64,000 bases of DNA from assembly GCA_025531455.1 (NCBI GenBank), contig JAMYHL010000018.1:558001-622000 (forward strand). The letters run 5' to 3'. The position numbers and the translations under genes were made by a program. The DNA is from Apiotrichum sp. Y4204 (taxonomy: Eukaryota; Basidiomycota; Tremellomycetes; Trichosporonales; Trichosporonaceae). Positions 47,263 to 60,064 of this stretch are shown here, in pieces. Below the pieces are notes generated by a model, which searched no databases, had not been told where the DNA came from, and saw only the letters and a program-made list of their open reading frames with translations. How positions within the stretch are numbered: position 1 is the stretch's first letter; every line of letters starts with the position of its first letter.

Positions 47263-50200
47263 TGTGAATCATGTAGTGGGGGTGGTGATGGATGAAGTGG
47301 TGGCGAACGGCCGGATGGTGATGAGCAGAGTTGATGGCTGTGTTTGGGTCAGAGTGTGGTCCGATGGGAAGAATAAATAGAGTTTGGCTAGATGGAAGTG
47401 GTGACTGGTCACAAGTTGCGTGTCCCGCTCTTTTAGTCTCCTTTGGAGTGCAGGTATGTTTCCGCTCCATCCATAACAAGGATGAACGTGACGCGCTGCA
47501 CAGAGTGCCTTGTGACTTTTATGGGATGCAATGGTGTACTCACCTTTTGGTTGTTACTGCTGGATCAGGTGAAAAGGCGAGTCTTGTCTTCCCGACACAC
47601 AAGAAATGAGGAAGGAGGACAACACACAGACTAGAACAATGTACGGTGTGTGGGTCTGTGTGCAAAGGGACCAAGAGGAAACTCGACGCGGAACGAGGAT
47701 GGGCGTCGATCCAGATGCGAGGGGATTTTCAGATCTGGGCTTTTATTGTCGAGTATGTGTATGTGTCCGCGGAGGATTGAGGACGGGATCCGAGGGAGGA
47801 ATAGCGGGGCAAGATGTGGTGTGTGTCTGTGTGAGGCGCCGGGGGGGATTTGTGTTGTGTGGATTGTGTTGATGCGGATGTGGTGTGTGGGCGGCTAGAG
47901 TATGTGTGTGTATTGTACGTGTGGTTGTTGAAAAAGGAAGAGTGTCTCTGTTCCAAACGGGGGCAGAGAAAATAGAACGCAGTGCCAGACGCCACTTTTG
48001 TGTAGTGTGTTGATGGGATGCACGCGTTTGCAGATCTTTCAGGTGTGGGAGTGGAGAAAAGGGTCTTTTGGCTGGAGTCTAGGCTTTGCAGCTCAGACAC
48101 AGGCTAGACAAGCGCTAGACACGCTCTAGGCTCTACACTGCAAATTCGCAGCGGGGAGCCAGCCAGGGTAAAGAGTCGCTTCTGGAGCCGACGGTTCAGG
48201 GTTTGGCGCGCAGCGGAGCAAAGTGCAGACTTCGCAGTCGCTTAAGGGCGGTTATATGCGCCGTGCAAAGTCGACTGTGCACCAAGGGGCGGACCTCGGA
48301 GGATACTTCCTGGGTGCGATGCAGGCTATGCTGCGGCGAAGGGGAAGAAAGGAAAACCCTAATAACTGCACGGGATTGCGGACGTGCAGTATGAGCGCAG
48401 CACACGTGTGCTACGGTGACGAACGTACGAACAACTGCTACGCTGGAATTGATCCTAGCAGCGGGGAGTTATCCGATAGGGGTCGGGGTCGCAACTTGGG
48501 AGTCGCAAACACAGACCAGAGGACAGCCTCAGTGATACTGTCGGGTTGGGCAAGTGGGCGGCCGTGATCAAATGATTACGATGCGCTGTGCACGATATCA
48601 CGGACCACTGTTCGTTTCAACGCGTGATGGCAAGGGGAAGTGTGCGAGTGGGCGGTGCCGTTCGTGCGGGTGACTGGCGGATAGTGGTGCTGTGTCGAGC
48701 CTGGCGAGCGGCGAATAGACACGGCAAGAGGGACGAGATGAGAGATGATCAAGAGCTGAAAGCTCTAGTGTCGATCTGGGATGTAATGTGGGATGTGCCA
48801 GTCGGACTCGGGGTGGACTGTTCAACTCGAGAGTGGTGGGCACGCGGAAGGTCGCTAATGAGTAGCCGATTGTTATCGGAGCTGGCGGAGGGTCCGTGTG
48901 CAGGATTAATGACGGGGTGGTTGTGCTTAGTGATGGACCAAGCGAACAAGCGCGCTGGCGATGGTGGCGAGCGAGCTGGTTGGTAGCGGTGGCGAGTAGA
49001 TGGAGAGAATATTATGAGAGCACGATAGAGACGATCAAGTCGGGAAACGGGAATCGGACACGAGACGAGAAGCAGCGATGAGAGATATAGTAATCTAGGT
49101 CTGGAGCATGATAAGTGAGAATTGTCCTGAAAGGGCCGGATGCTCAATGCCGGGCCACCTTCAAGAATGTGGGGGAAGTGTGGTGGATCGACGACGGATC
49201 GGCGACGACTGGTGGATCGACGGCGTGTAATGCCTCGCGGCTGGCCGCGGCAAGCCGGCTGGCGCGCTGGCTGGCGCACTGGCTCGGATTCGCAATAACA
49301 AGCTATCAAGCCGCAACAAGCCGGGCGGCCGCACGAGCGCCGTCATCCTCGGGAGAATGGACCGATCCGAGAACAGAACAGGAGCAGAGGCGAGGCACGG
49401 CACGCAAGCATACCGGCGGGGCAGCAGAGGCGGAGGGCGCGGCCGTCAAAACCCGTTCAAGCGGTCGGGTGCTTTCCGCGGTTCGCAGCTCCTATGCGTG
49501 GGCCATTGCATGGGGGTTGTGGGGGTCTAGATCCCCGGTGGCCACAGTGTGGCTTGGCTGGCTCTCGGCGCCCCCGCAGCCAGACCCCTTGGGTGTGATC
49601 TTCCTCTGCTCTTGTGCCTATGGCTTCTCCGCAAACTTCTTCGCAGGCTGCAGGGCCCCCCAGACTGAGCGCAATGTTTGCTATACCCGAGCACCCGGTG
49701 ACCTCCTTCCCCGGTCAAGCAGAATGATGTGATGCTGGGGGTGACGGAGGGTGACGCCTACCCCGCCTTCCCTCCACCTCTGGCCCTGGGCTGTCTGCGG
49801 GGAGCCGGGGTTCACTGCCGGTTTCCTTTTTTTTCCGCAGCTCGTCCACCCTTGCATCATCTCGCATCGACTCGCATTGACTCTGGCCTCTGGCATTCTG
49901 GGGCGGTAAAAGCCGGATTTAATGCAAGCATCGTCACCGTCATCGCTGCATATGCATCCCATATCCCGGGCCGGTGGTATGGTCGGCCCTCTTTGCTTGC
50001 CTCTACCGAGACATCGACACGGTATGCGCGCTATGCATCCTCCCACTGACATCCCTGGTCTGACCTCCTCGGGCCCCGCATGCATACACGACTCCTCATC
50101 TTCGTTTTTCCCCACATTTCGTCCTTCAATACAAAGTGATTCCAATTCTGTCCTCTTGATTGATTCCAATTATGAAGTCCCCCATGAGCCCGTGGACTCA

Positions 50201-53200
50201 TATCTGCTACTCGGAGATTGACCTGGTCTATCCGGGTGCCTGGCGCCCCTCTTTTTTTTTTTTTCAGCTGGCTGCACGCGCTTCATGGCATGGTGCATGG
50301 TGCATATCGCGATAACACATGCACCAGGGCATGCATGTGGGCTGCGTTTTTGGTCCTTCCTCCTTGCACCGCACGCAGTCCGCAGCACCTGGCGCGCATG
50401 CTCACCCGGAGCTCTGCCGACGCGGGGGGTCGCCGGATATCGGAAAGCATGCGTCCTCTGTGGGCTAGTTACCAGCCTAGCTAACTCCGTATCTGTCGCG
50501 ATCCTCCGGTCGGCCCTTTTCGGAGCCAATCAATGATGGAATTGAAGGGTCCACAATCTGTTCCGAGAATGGCCCTTCTTTTTCGCTGGCGTGCTCTACG
50601 CGGCTTTGGCTTTCGTATCTCTCTCTTTAGCTCTCTGGCAGGCTAGTCTAATCTGCCTATCAGCGTCGCACAACCTTCATCCCCGCGGGCCGATACCCCG
50701 CGCCAACCAGATAGCTGGAGTCTGGGGACCCCCTAATCTTCAATCTCGGCATCGTTGCGATGGCTCTGGGACTTGGCTCCACGATCAGTGCTTCGACATC
50801 GGCCAATGGCTATCGCTCTCGGGGGAAGCAAAGTGACTAGCTCAAAGCTGGGAACTGCACAGGAGCTACAGATGCGCACTACTTGTCGTGCGATCTAGCG
50901 TCGGCAATGCATGCAGATTGCGCTACCTATCACTTGATCACGGATCGCACACAGGGAAGATCATCAGATCAGCAGGGGCTAGGAGACTAACCCCGCTCGC
51001 CCCATGTCCTCCCTGCATCTGCCATCTCGTATCTATAGGTCTGATGGTGGAGGGGCAAGGTAGTATATACCCGCAATGTCTCGACTAGACTCGGGTAGAG
51101 TGTCCTGGTGGAGGCACAGCGGAACCGTTACCCGGTTGTGCAGGATATGGTGCCCCATCGGCTCGCAGGTCGCGACCTCGCCAGAGTCGCCTCCATCGAC
51201 TGTTCGACTCGGCAGCGGGAGTGGGCCCCGCGTTTCCGGCGAATGAAACCCTGCAACAGGTGCACCGGTTGTGCGAAAAATGGCCCGACAAAGTTTGGTG
51301 CGGGTGTGTACGGGACGCTGCGTGCCGCGTGTGTGCCATGAGATCTGCACTCTGCGTACTCTGCAGCCTGGCTTGGTCTGGCCGCAGGGACGCAGGGCCG
51401 GCGTGACTACAGTGACGCCGTGATGCTACGGCGGTACGATGGGGCTGGACCAGTACAACAGTACAACGGCTGCCTCGGCTTGCTCGGTGACATGATTGCT
51501 GCAAGACGGATATAGCATAGTAGCATGCGGTGAGCCGCGGCAGCATGTGCTGCGCGCGGCAGTGGGCGGCAAATCTGCAGCTTTCTACAGTGCCGCAGTG
51601 GCGCAGCGGCCTGCTGCCGCTGGCGAGCATGGCCAGCTGGCTCCAGACTGCGGCTGGACTGTGGTTAATATGCCATGTGCCGAGACAACAATGCTGGACC
51701 GAGACACCGCCACTCGCTCCCCGGTGGCCGGTGGCGGTGATTCCGGAGCGGCGGCCGGCGAGGTGAACGCCTCGCTGATCGCCGAGCAGTTCCTTCTGAT
51801 GGAAAGATCGGAAGACTGCGCCCATCTCCGTCCATCTGCACGATGCGAATGCACTTCGGGAAGTTAATCGATCCAAGTCGCAGAACCACAGCTCGCAGAA
51901 GCTCTAGAACGTGACACGCAGTGTACGGAAGACGCCGAATGCGGAGATCGTCTCCTTGTGTGCCGTTCCATTATCCCGATACCGCGCTCATTCTGCACAG
52001 CCAGCTGCGTCACAAACTCTCCGTGGCTCCACTCCCCACAACTCTCCATACACCGCCATGTTCCATCCGCTGGCGGTCGTTTGCCATTCGGCGCCACTCG
52101 TCGCTTACGCGCTTACTGCTCGCGCCACTCATCGCATATGCCGCCACCGATCTACTGATGGCATCCCAGATCCAGATGAAATCCAGATGAAATCCCAATC
52201 ACATCAATCCCAATCCACATCAGTCCCAATCGGGCTCGCTAGTCGCTAGCTCGCTAGCTCGATCTCGATTTATCCGCATGCCGCCACTGCCACGTCACGC
52301 TAAGCGGGATGACCTTCCAAAACCGCGGCCATACTCTAGCAATAACGATCATTCACATTGAGCTCAATGAATGCATCGGCCCACCTGGCCATCGCATCTC
52401 GAATCTGGTGCTCCGCATCACATGAGCTGAGCCCCACAACGTGATTCGTACGGACCTCACATCCCCAGACTTGCAGACTAAGCCAAGCTCCACCGGTCCT
52501 CATGCTACGCACATTGCGGCTCCAACCCCAACCCCAGAACCACTCCATCGCCGCACCCTGTTGCCCAGCTCGCCCCGCAACCCCGTGACTCCACTCACAA
52601 CCCTGTGGGGCAGCTCGGCGCGTATTGCGATCACTCCGCGCACAACACTGGTCATGTGAGCTGCTGGTGGCGCTGCGTGCTCCGGTCGGCGTTCGATCCC
52701 GGACTCCGCGGGATATCGCCGGAAGTACCATGCCAAGCGTTTGAGGATCTCGCGTTCGGCTCAAAAGCTTGGGAGCTTGCTGTTAATTACACCTGGGGAA
52801 TGCTGAGCGAAAAATGACCCGAGAACTGAATGCAACCTGACGACGGGGAAGCGAAGCGCAGCCGCAAGCGCGCGCATGAAAGACGCTGATCCACTAACAC
52901 TAGCCCCGGAGATGCATTCTCCGCTGCGAGCTCCGACAATGACTTCATCACGTGCGGGTGCTGGAATGTGGGTAGATGTGGAGCATGTGGGGAATGTGGG
53001 CGGCTGCTGGACTGCGGAGCTTGGCCCTGCAGCTGGCGGCGGTGGCAGCAGTCAGCCAGCAACTTCGGCGCTCTTCCATCTGCGCGCCGCGGAGAAAGGA
53101 AGCAAGAGCATGGAACCACCGAGCTGGAAGCCTGGAAGCGTCGGCACAGGGCACGCCGAGCATGCCGAGGGGCTCCCGATCAGCCGCGGAGGGCGCGGAC

Positions 53201-53644
53201 ATCCCGACCACTGGCGCCGTGAGGCCGACTCGGGTAGTTTGGTACTCTGGTCAGCAGTCCGGGGTAAACTGACAGCATGACAGCGATCCAGCGATCGTTC
53301 AGTCAGATCAGTCAGATCGCCCACGCGGCGGCATGGCATCTGCGTATTTTGTGGCGGAATAGAGCACACGTCGAATGTGGCAGGCATGTCGAGTGTGGCA
53401 TGACATAGCGATGTTTGACATTCTGACATTCTGACATATCTGATCTGACACCATGCCTCGCACCGCCCGGCCGCGCCGCCGACAGCCGCCGTCGAGAGCC
53501 GGGAGCGGCGAGCCGAGCGCCGAGAGTCCCGACACTGCCGAGAACCCCGACGGCCCGACACGCCGGCGGCCAACTTCCCGTGCTCCGATCGACCTCGATC
53601 GACATGCGCCGCGCACATGGCCGATCGCGTGAAGTATACAGGCG

Positions 53645-53695
53645 TGATCTTGATTTTTGATCTTGACTCTTGATTCTTTATTCCTGATTATGATC
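53645..53695. repeat. Imperfect TCTTGATT repeat
   Basis: Four or five degenerate units of TCTTGATT/TTTGATCT within 50 bases. Confidence 0.65.
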
Positions 53696-54360
53696 GATCG
53701 AGAGGCGCGTGGATATCGTTATCGGTGAGTACCCATGCGGCTACCGAGCTGCTGATCGCGACGCGTCCGGCGTCGGGTGTTGGCGCCAGGGGCGGGCGCG
53801 TGATCTTGGAAAAGCCAGGCGTTCGATCGCGTCGAGGAGAGGTCCGCATTCCTCGGCGTGGCGTTTGGAGTCGGCGTTGGGGAGATCGGGGCCGTCGGCG
53901 ATGTGAAGATGGGATGTAATGTGATCTGTTGGAGAAGGACTGTGGCGAAGTTGTGCCAGGAGAGTTGTGCCAAATCTTGTCACTCATGCTGAACTTCATC
54001 TACTTTAACTGACATCGCTCACGATTGACGCTGTAGGGCTTTACAGTTGACCAGACCGATTGACTAACGGAGCGTGCTCGCTGGAAAAGGGCGAGATCGT
54101 GTTGGAGTCTGATCACATCTACACGAGACCCGGCTGGTGGGAGCGAGCCGGCGACGTGCTACACCGCCCTCTGCCTCGTGTTGGTGGCAACGGATACTAA
54201 AGTCCTCTTCCCGGCACGTTAGTGGCAGCCCCTCACAGGTATACTCGCTCGTCTCTGGGCTCTGGGCATATGCCCTGGCCGTGCAGTCGGTGATGTCTGC
54301 TCGGAGAAGAGGGGAAAGAGGCTCTGCAACAGGTCGTGGCAGACCTAGGAAGAGGAGATG

Positions 54361-54410
54361 AAAAATAATGGAGAATTAATAAACCGACCAAATATAATAA
54401 AATATAGAAC
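54361..54410. other. A+T-rich islet
   Basis: Fifty bases containing only 10 G or C by hand count, in a region otherwise above 50% G+C; it contains AATATAATAAAATATAG. It lies about 350 bases before tRNA-Gly. Could be a replication-origin-like element or simply a relic; function is not shown. Confidence 0.6.
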
Positions 54411-54752
54411 AAGACCAAGACGACACCGACGCAGAAGTGACTCAATCGCATGCCAGAGACTGACAAAAGCGACAGCGAAGGTTCTGCCTGGAAGTGAAGT
54501 ATTACCCCGGAAAGACGGTTGCCTCTGAACTGGTCCTGCCCTCTTAGCGATGTCCGTAGCCATGACGCATCCTCAAACTTGACGCTCCGTCCCTGCCACC
54601 TCTCCACGTGCGTACAACAAGCAAAGCAGACTCCCCACTTTCCGCCGGCATGGTGTGATGACAATTGACGAGGCCGAAAAAAAAAATCAGTCTCGAAACG
54701 CACCACCCCCACTGTCCGCACACGACCACCCTTCTGCTACTCCGACATCACA

Positions 54753-54823
54753 ACATCGTTGGTGAAACGGTATCATGCGTCGTTGCCATCGACGCGGCAG
54801 GGGTTCGACTCCCTTACGATGTA
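54753..54823 (+). tRNA. tRNA-Gly (GCC)
   Basis: Seven-base-pair perfect acceptor ACATCGT/ACGATGT, D-arm TGGTGAAACGGTATCA (A box), anticodon stem CGTCG/CGACG with loop TTGCCAT giving anticodon GCC, T-arm AGGGG-TTCGACT-CCCTT (B box), 71 bases without intron. It starts with A rather than the usual G1. It is the only supported gene between 47.3 and 58.8 kb. Confidence 0.93.
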
Positions 54824-54825
54824 GC

Positions 54826-54830
54826 TTTTT
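54826..54830 (+). terminator. RNA polymerase III T5 terminator of tRNA-Gly
   Basis: Run of five T two bases after the tRNA discriminator base. Confidence 0.85.
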
Positions 54831-57800
54831 CGTGTTCTGTGGGTCCCGGAGGGTCCAGGAGTGGTCGGTGAACGGCGGTAATGGCGGCCGGGAGTGTGAG
54901 GAGACTGTGCTGCGCCGAGAGGCCGGTTCGCGTCGAGGTCTTCGTGAGGGTTTTGCGCCTCGCTCCGCTCAATACAACTGCGATGATTGGGCTAGATGAG
55001 GATCATTCTCTCAACGGCTCTCCTCGCACGGGGGCGTTTCTCTCTCAACTAGTCCAGCAAAAGCACAATCACGCAGGACGCAAATTTGCCACGAGCGCAA
55101 AACTTCACGCCACACATGGGAGGTGCAGGGCGGGCAGGGCGCGTACATTATGCGTTCAGAGAACACGAAGATTATGACAGAAGGGAGACAAGCTACAATC
55201 CTGATGGAGACCAGATGCCCTTCTCAGGACACACCGTCCTGGCGAATTGCAGGAGTTCACGAGTGGCGTCACAGGGCGACAAGGGAGAAAGCGAGATTCT
55301 CGCATAGCCTTGATTTCAGAGGGAGGACTCTGCGGAAGTATCACTATCGCTCGACATGTAACTCTACCTGTGGATGTGCATATCACAGCGACGAAGAGCA
55401 CAATGTGACGGTGCGCGGCCAGGAATGGAAGTTACTTCAGCTGCGACGTTCGCGTTCCTCCGCCACACTCGGAATCCGCCACTGCGCGCCACATACTGTA
55501 GCTACCCCTCCACCCCTCGATCTCTGTCCCCTCTAACATGGATTCCCCGGACGCGGAGTAGGCAGCCCCACTGTGACGCGTGGCGGAGGGGTAGAGTGAA
55601 CTGTGGCAGGTACGAAACGTGCCGTTGTTGGAGGGTTAGACAGTGAGACTGCGTAGCCCGTGGCGGACTGCGCTTGAACTTGGAGTGCAATCACATTGCA
55701 GCGGCGACGAAGTGTAGCGTGAGCGTGTTTATCATCCACTGGAAGGGGACCATCGCTTTTGCACAGGGTATGGCCTGACAGACTAGGAGAGGTACTTGAG
55801 TCTGCGCCCCATGGAGTTGGCGGGGAAAGAGGTGGTCGTGTGAGCGCTGTATGCGTTTCGCACACTCATTACTGTACCACAGGTTGGTCAGTGATCTCGG
55901 GTTTCGAGTTAATTTCGATATCTTCTCTCATTATACCGCGTTTTCTGCAGTATTCCACCATTTCTCTCATCCCACAAGGACACAGCCCCGCAGCCCAGTT
56001 CCCCGAAGCCGCATTGCTCTCATTCGAAGTCATACGGTTCAGCATGTTTCGGAGTCGGGGACTGAAGTACTGTAGGGGGAAAGATGGTCCGGCCGCCATG
56101 TGCCACAATGCAGCACATGGACGACCCGTCGCGGAGCGACGGAGCTACGAAGCTGGCATTGGTAGTGAAGTCGCGGTGAACGCCACGAGCACAGCACTTG
56201 ACTCGACCGCACGTATCGAAGCAGGTATGTTCCTCCTCGTAGCCCCTCGCCCTCACACCGCCAAGCCGTGTCGTGGATGGCCAGACCATTGATGTCAGGA
56301 CTAGTACCCAGATGTTTCCGGGACGTTTCAGCACACGAGGTGCCAATACTTCTGCCTGGGTCTCGACGCGTCCACGCAATCAGTCTGAGTAGATCAACAA
56401 ATCTGCACGCCAGCTGGAGCCAATGAACACGCAGCTACTGGCCAGGACGGTCACGCGGTACAGCCCAGCAAGAGCTGATCTCGAGAATCTCAAGATCTCT
56501 AGAGCCGGCCGAGGAACGACGACGACGACAATCCAACAATAGAAATGAAACAATCATGAAAATGGACGCACCAAATCGCGGAATGCGACGACGCGTCCGA
56601 AATGAATTCATGTGGTGCACTAATGGCCCCAAATACCTGTCCAATTCCAGTCTACCAATCGTCGTCGTCGTCAAGACATTGAAGAGAGCGCCGGGCTAAT
56701 GCCAGAGAAGCAGAACACCCACCGGTCACGACGCCGAACGCACCATACGCATGGCCTCATGGCCTCATGGCGGGACGGGACGCAATCCAGGGAGCGTGTC
56801 GCAGTCGCAGGCCGCGAACTCGCGAATCCGCAAAACTGGCGCGACATGCCGGCAGCGTGCCTGTGCCGGAAGGAAGGGTGAGGGGTGGGATGGGGTATGG
56901 GGGAGCCGGTCGCGGGCCGTTTGCAGTCTTGCACTGCCTAGACTATCAGAAGAGATTGTACGGCTCGGTTTTTGTAGCCCGGACCCTATACGGATGCGTT
57001 TGGCGTTTGAGGTCTCGGAGGTAAATGTATCACTACCACTCGTGAAGGACGATGCAGCAGCGATATTTTGATACTCTTCGTGAGTGGTTGCAGAACATTG
57101 CACAGCACATAGCGAATTCAGGACCGATGACCGCGATTCCGCCGGGTCGCGCATCGGGGAGCTTTCGAGAGGGCGAGGTCCGCTTTCCATGGTCCTGGCG
57201 AGCAACGACTGCGCTGGGTCCCGAGCTGCCGAGGCGTTTCAGTACATTACAGCACAACAGCCTCATCCAGCACTGCCTATATCTCGAACTCATCGCCAAC
57301 CCTTATCTGCATAGCTGGGAGCCCGTCGGAGGCCCCGAAACACGCATCTACGGAGCGGTGCACGGAGCAGGTGCATCCGCCCCGCCCCGTCTGTTCACCC
57401 GCGAGCGCGTACAAGGAGTACGCCGCGCCGCGCGGCGCCGCACGCGCCGCGCTGCAGCTGGCCCCCGTGTCCCCTGTGCCCCGATTCGCGACGTGCGGTA
57501 GCAGGAACGAGGGAAAGGTACAGACAGTATCAGTTCGTATATTCTTGGTCTGGACGCTAACTGCGGGCCTCGAATTCGGATCTATCCACTACTGCATGCC
57601 GGCATCCAGCATGGTCTGTATCAGGCTTGGTGCGAGGTGTCGAGGCCCGAGGACGGAGACTGAGATCCCGAGAGGAGGTCAACGCTGTCCAGACACCAGA
57701 CTTTCGGAGCGGAGGGAAGAGAACAACCCTCCGCGCTCCGCGCGCCGCTCCGTACTCCGTCCACCGCGACCTCCTAGCCCAAAAGTCAGGACGGGGTCAA

Positions 57801-58848
57801 AGTCACCGATCTGCCATGCAAGCTGCAAATCTGCACGAAGATGGGGATGACGACGCGACCTCGGTGTCGCGCGTTTGAGGGGCCTGGTGGACACATGATC
57901 TGGACACTGATATCCGATGAGATCTCGGGAGGAGGGGGATGGAGGTTCCTTGGAATAGGGCCGTTGGGAAGTAGTGCGGGCAGGAGGGGATCTGTCGACG
58001 TCCTGGGCTTGTCATGTCCTGTGTTTCATGATTCCACGACCGCCAGTAGGATGTGGGCCTTTGGGGTCTGGAAGATGGCTAGGACTAGAAATGAGCATCC
58101 GTATCAGTGAGTGTCAGAACAGTATCAGTTGGTTCAGTAGTCGTTATCACGGACTCTGTACGGTATCAGTCGCTTCGCGCAGTGCTTATCACAGGTCGCG
58201 AGGTAGCAGGGTGGTATCAAAGTGAAAGGCTCCGTCGCGAGCGCGACGCGATCGTCGATCACTCCAGACTCAGACTCACGCGTCCAGTCTCAATCTCAAC
58301 CAACTCCAACTCCCAAACAAAGCACCAAGCCCCTCCCTACAACAGCACCAGCTCGCTGTCGCCCCAACTCGACATGTTCTATTTCCACCCGCCGAGCCCA
58401 CCGGTGATAAAGTTGGGTTGGTCGCCCCGGACGCAGGGTCGCCGCGTCTAACTGTGATTCTTCTGAGAGACCATCCTCGTCGCAGGTAATGTACTCGGGC
58501 CGGGGCCGTTCCGGTACCCTTTGCGGCTGGTGTGAACCTTCGCTGGCCGGTCTGCCCTTTTCTTTCCGTATCACCTTATCACTAACACAATCTGACTGCC
58601 ACACGTCTCGCACGTTGTCATGTCGCCATACGCCATATGCATCCGGCGTCTACCATGCCACCCTCCTACTGCTACGATACTCTACTGAATGCTGTACTGT
58701 ATATACGAAATTACTAACTGTGGACAAAGGCTCAAAGGCTCAAACATGACTAGCACACAACTGCACGCTCAATGGAACTTTCGCGGCTCCAGGCGGTATA
58801 CTACAAGACTTACTCCAGACCCACACGATTCCTTAGACTAATTTCGTT
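54831..58848. other. 4-kb gene-free stretch after tRNA-Gly
   Basis: No intact gene supported. Contains the possible coding remnant at 55869-56379 and recurring GTATCAG motifs near 57,530 and 58,120-58,215. Other frames overlap on both strands without family features. Confidence 0.5.
55869..56379 (-). pseudogene. Possible decayed coding remnant
   Basis: Two overlapping minus-strand frames look more protein-like than their surroundings. The first (56379-56020) contains NIWVLVLTSMVWPS and RGVHRDFTTNASFVAPSL, and stops right after PYDFE. The second (to 55869) continues with NWAAGLCPCGMREMVEYC and RKRGIMREDIEINSKPEI. Read together they suggest one protein broken by a frameshift near 56,020-56,030, or an unspliced join. 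No start codon with a sensible leader is evident. Family not recognised; chance remains possible. Confidence 0.25.
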
Positions 58849-60064
58849 TTAGAGACCGCTGTCGGTCAGGCGCGGGCGCTTCGACTGCGCTTTGGGGGTG
58901 ACGTCGGACTGGCCAGTACTCGCATTCATGCTCTCGGTGAAGAGCAGACCGCGGCGCGGCTCGACAGCCACAAAGTCTTCGTCGTCCGACTCGGAGTCGT
59001 CCTCCATCTCGTCATGTGAGCGCCGACGGCGCGGGGGCTCGGGCGAGGCCTTTGTCGGCCAGAGGAGACGAGGTGGGGGACACGGGTGCGCCTCGTAGTC
59101 TGGGTGGTCGGGGTCAAGGTCTGCGGGCGCATATGGCGCATTCGGGGGAATGAATGGGTTGGCAAACACCTTTTTCGCGCCGCGGAAGACATACGTGACG
59201 AGCGGGTGGTCTTCGCTCGTCGGACGGGCACGGACAACCTCGCCAGGCTTGGAGAGGAAGGGGTTGTCCACCTCGTCCATCATCTGTTTACGCCGCTGTG
59301 CGGTACGCGACGACTCGGGGGATTCGGGGACAAGCATGCGCACAGCCTGCTTGCGTGGCCGTGCGCGCGGGTGTGGTGACAGCGAGCGCTGCGCGTCGGG
59401 ACGCAACAGCTGTGGAATGTATCGAGTTTCGGTTCCTGGCGAGCGCGGGTCTGATGGCCGCACATATGGTCCAGTGTACGGCGCGTCGTCCAGGAATGGA
59501 TTCCCATGTCCGTGTGCGCCGCGTAGCCCTCCTCCCATGCCGATCCCTGGGCCGAGGCGTGCTCCAAAGATTGCGGGCTGTGCCGAGGGTCCCATGTGGA
59601 AACCCATCTGCTGCGCAAATAATAGTCCTGGACGACGGCGGACGACGGACGCCGGTTCTGAGCTCTCGGCAGCATGGGAAAGAACAAACGTCGTGTGTCC
59701 CGACGGCGACGGCGGGGAAGTGGTGTGGTCGCGCTCCTCATCGTCGGCCGGTGCCGACTTGCGTTTACGAGGGAGTGTCTGAGGGGTCGGAAGGTGGAGC
59801 GAGTCTGTCGTTGCGGCGGTCTTGTCGCCAGGTTTCCGACGCTGAGTGACTGGTGTCGGCAGATGAGTGTGCTGGGTGTTGTGGTCGGGTGTGGGAAAGC
59901 TGTGTGTGTGAGTAGAAGTCCCTGATGACGAAGAGAGAAAAAGAAAAAGAAAAACAGTAACAGCCGCGTACTCACCCCATTACGTCAAGAGCACGACCGC
60001 GGCGGCGGCGCTCAACGGTGCGCGGGACGTCGAGCATCCGCGAGTCGTGTGCCGGGGACTGCAT
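58849..60064 (-). CDS. Unrecognised basic, probably nuclear protein
   Basis: Exons 60064-59976 and 59899-58849 join in phase to 379 residues; an in-frame ATG at 60214 would add 50 residues. The intron (76 bases) has a pyrimidine-rich core. Features are a Ser/Pro/Thr-rich N-terminal half with PRKRKSA, a central segment HPLVTYVFRGAKKVFANPFI, a Pro/Arg patch PEPPRRRRS, then an acidic run (DEMEDDSESDDEDFVAVE) and a basic end (SKRPRLTDSG). The mix of basic clusters and acidic runs suggests nuclear localisation (inference). No signal peptide or membrane span; no family recognised. Confidence 0.65.

Larger units (their letters stand above)
47263..54752. other. 7.5-kb gene-free stretch
   Basis: The first kilobase is pyrimidine-rich on the minus strand and is probably the leader/promoter of the Ecl1-like gene. 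Beyond it, overlapping open frames on both strands (largest 51085-51876 minus, 263 codons) have random-looking composition and no splice-consistent gene could be built. It holds TGCATGC-type palindromes (49.9-50.9 kb), short repeats of CCAGATGAAAT near 52,170-52,190, and an A+T-rich islet at 54361-54410. Confidence 0.5.

Noticed and set aside
51085..51876. 263-codon minus-strand open frame
   Set aside because: His/Cys/Arg/Trp-rich random-looking composition, overlapping plus-strand frames, no domain and no splice context.
52690..52705. GTTCGATCC, a second tRNA B-box look-alike
   Set aside because: No cloverleaf can be folded around it.
39151..58848. Transposable element or CRISPR-like array in the gene-poor tract
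   Set aside because: No reverse transcriptase, integrase or transposase motifs, no long terminal or inverted repeats visible by eye, and no regularly spaced repeats. A computed self-alignment could still reveal diverged copies.
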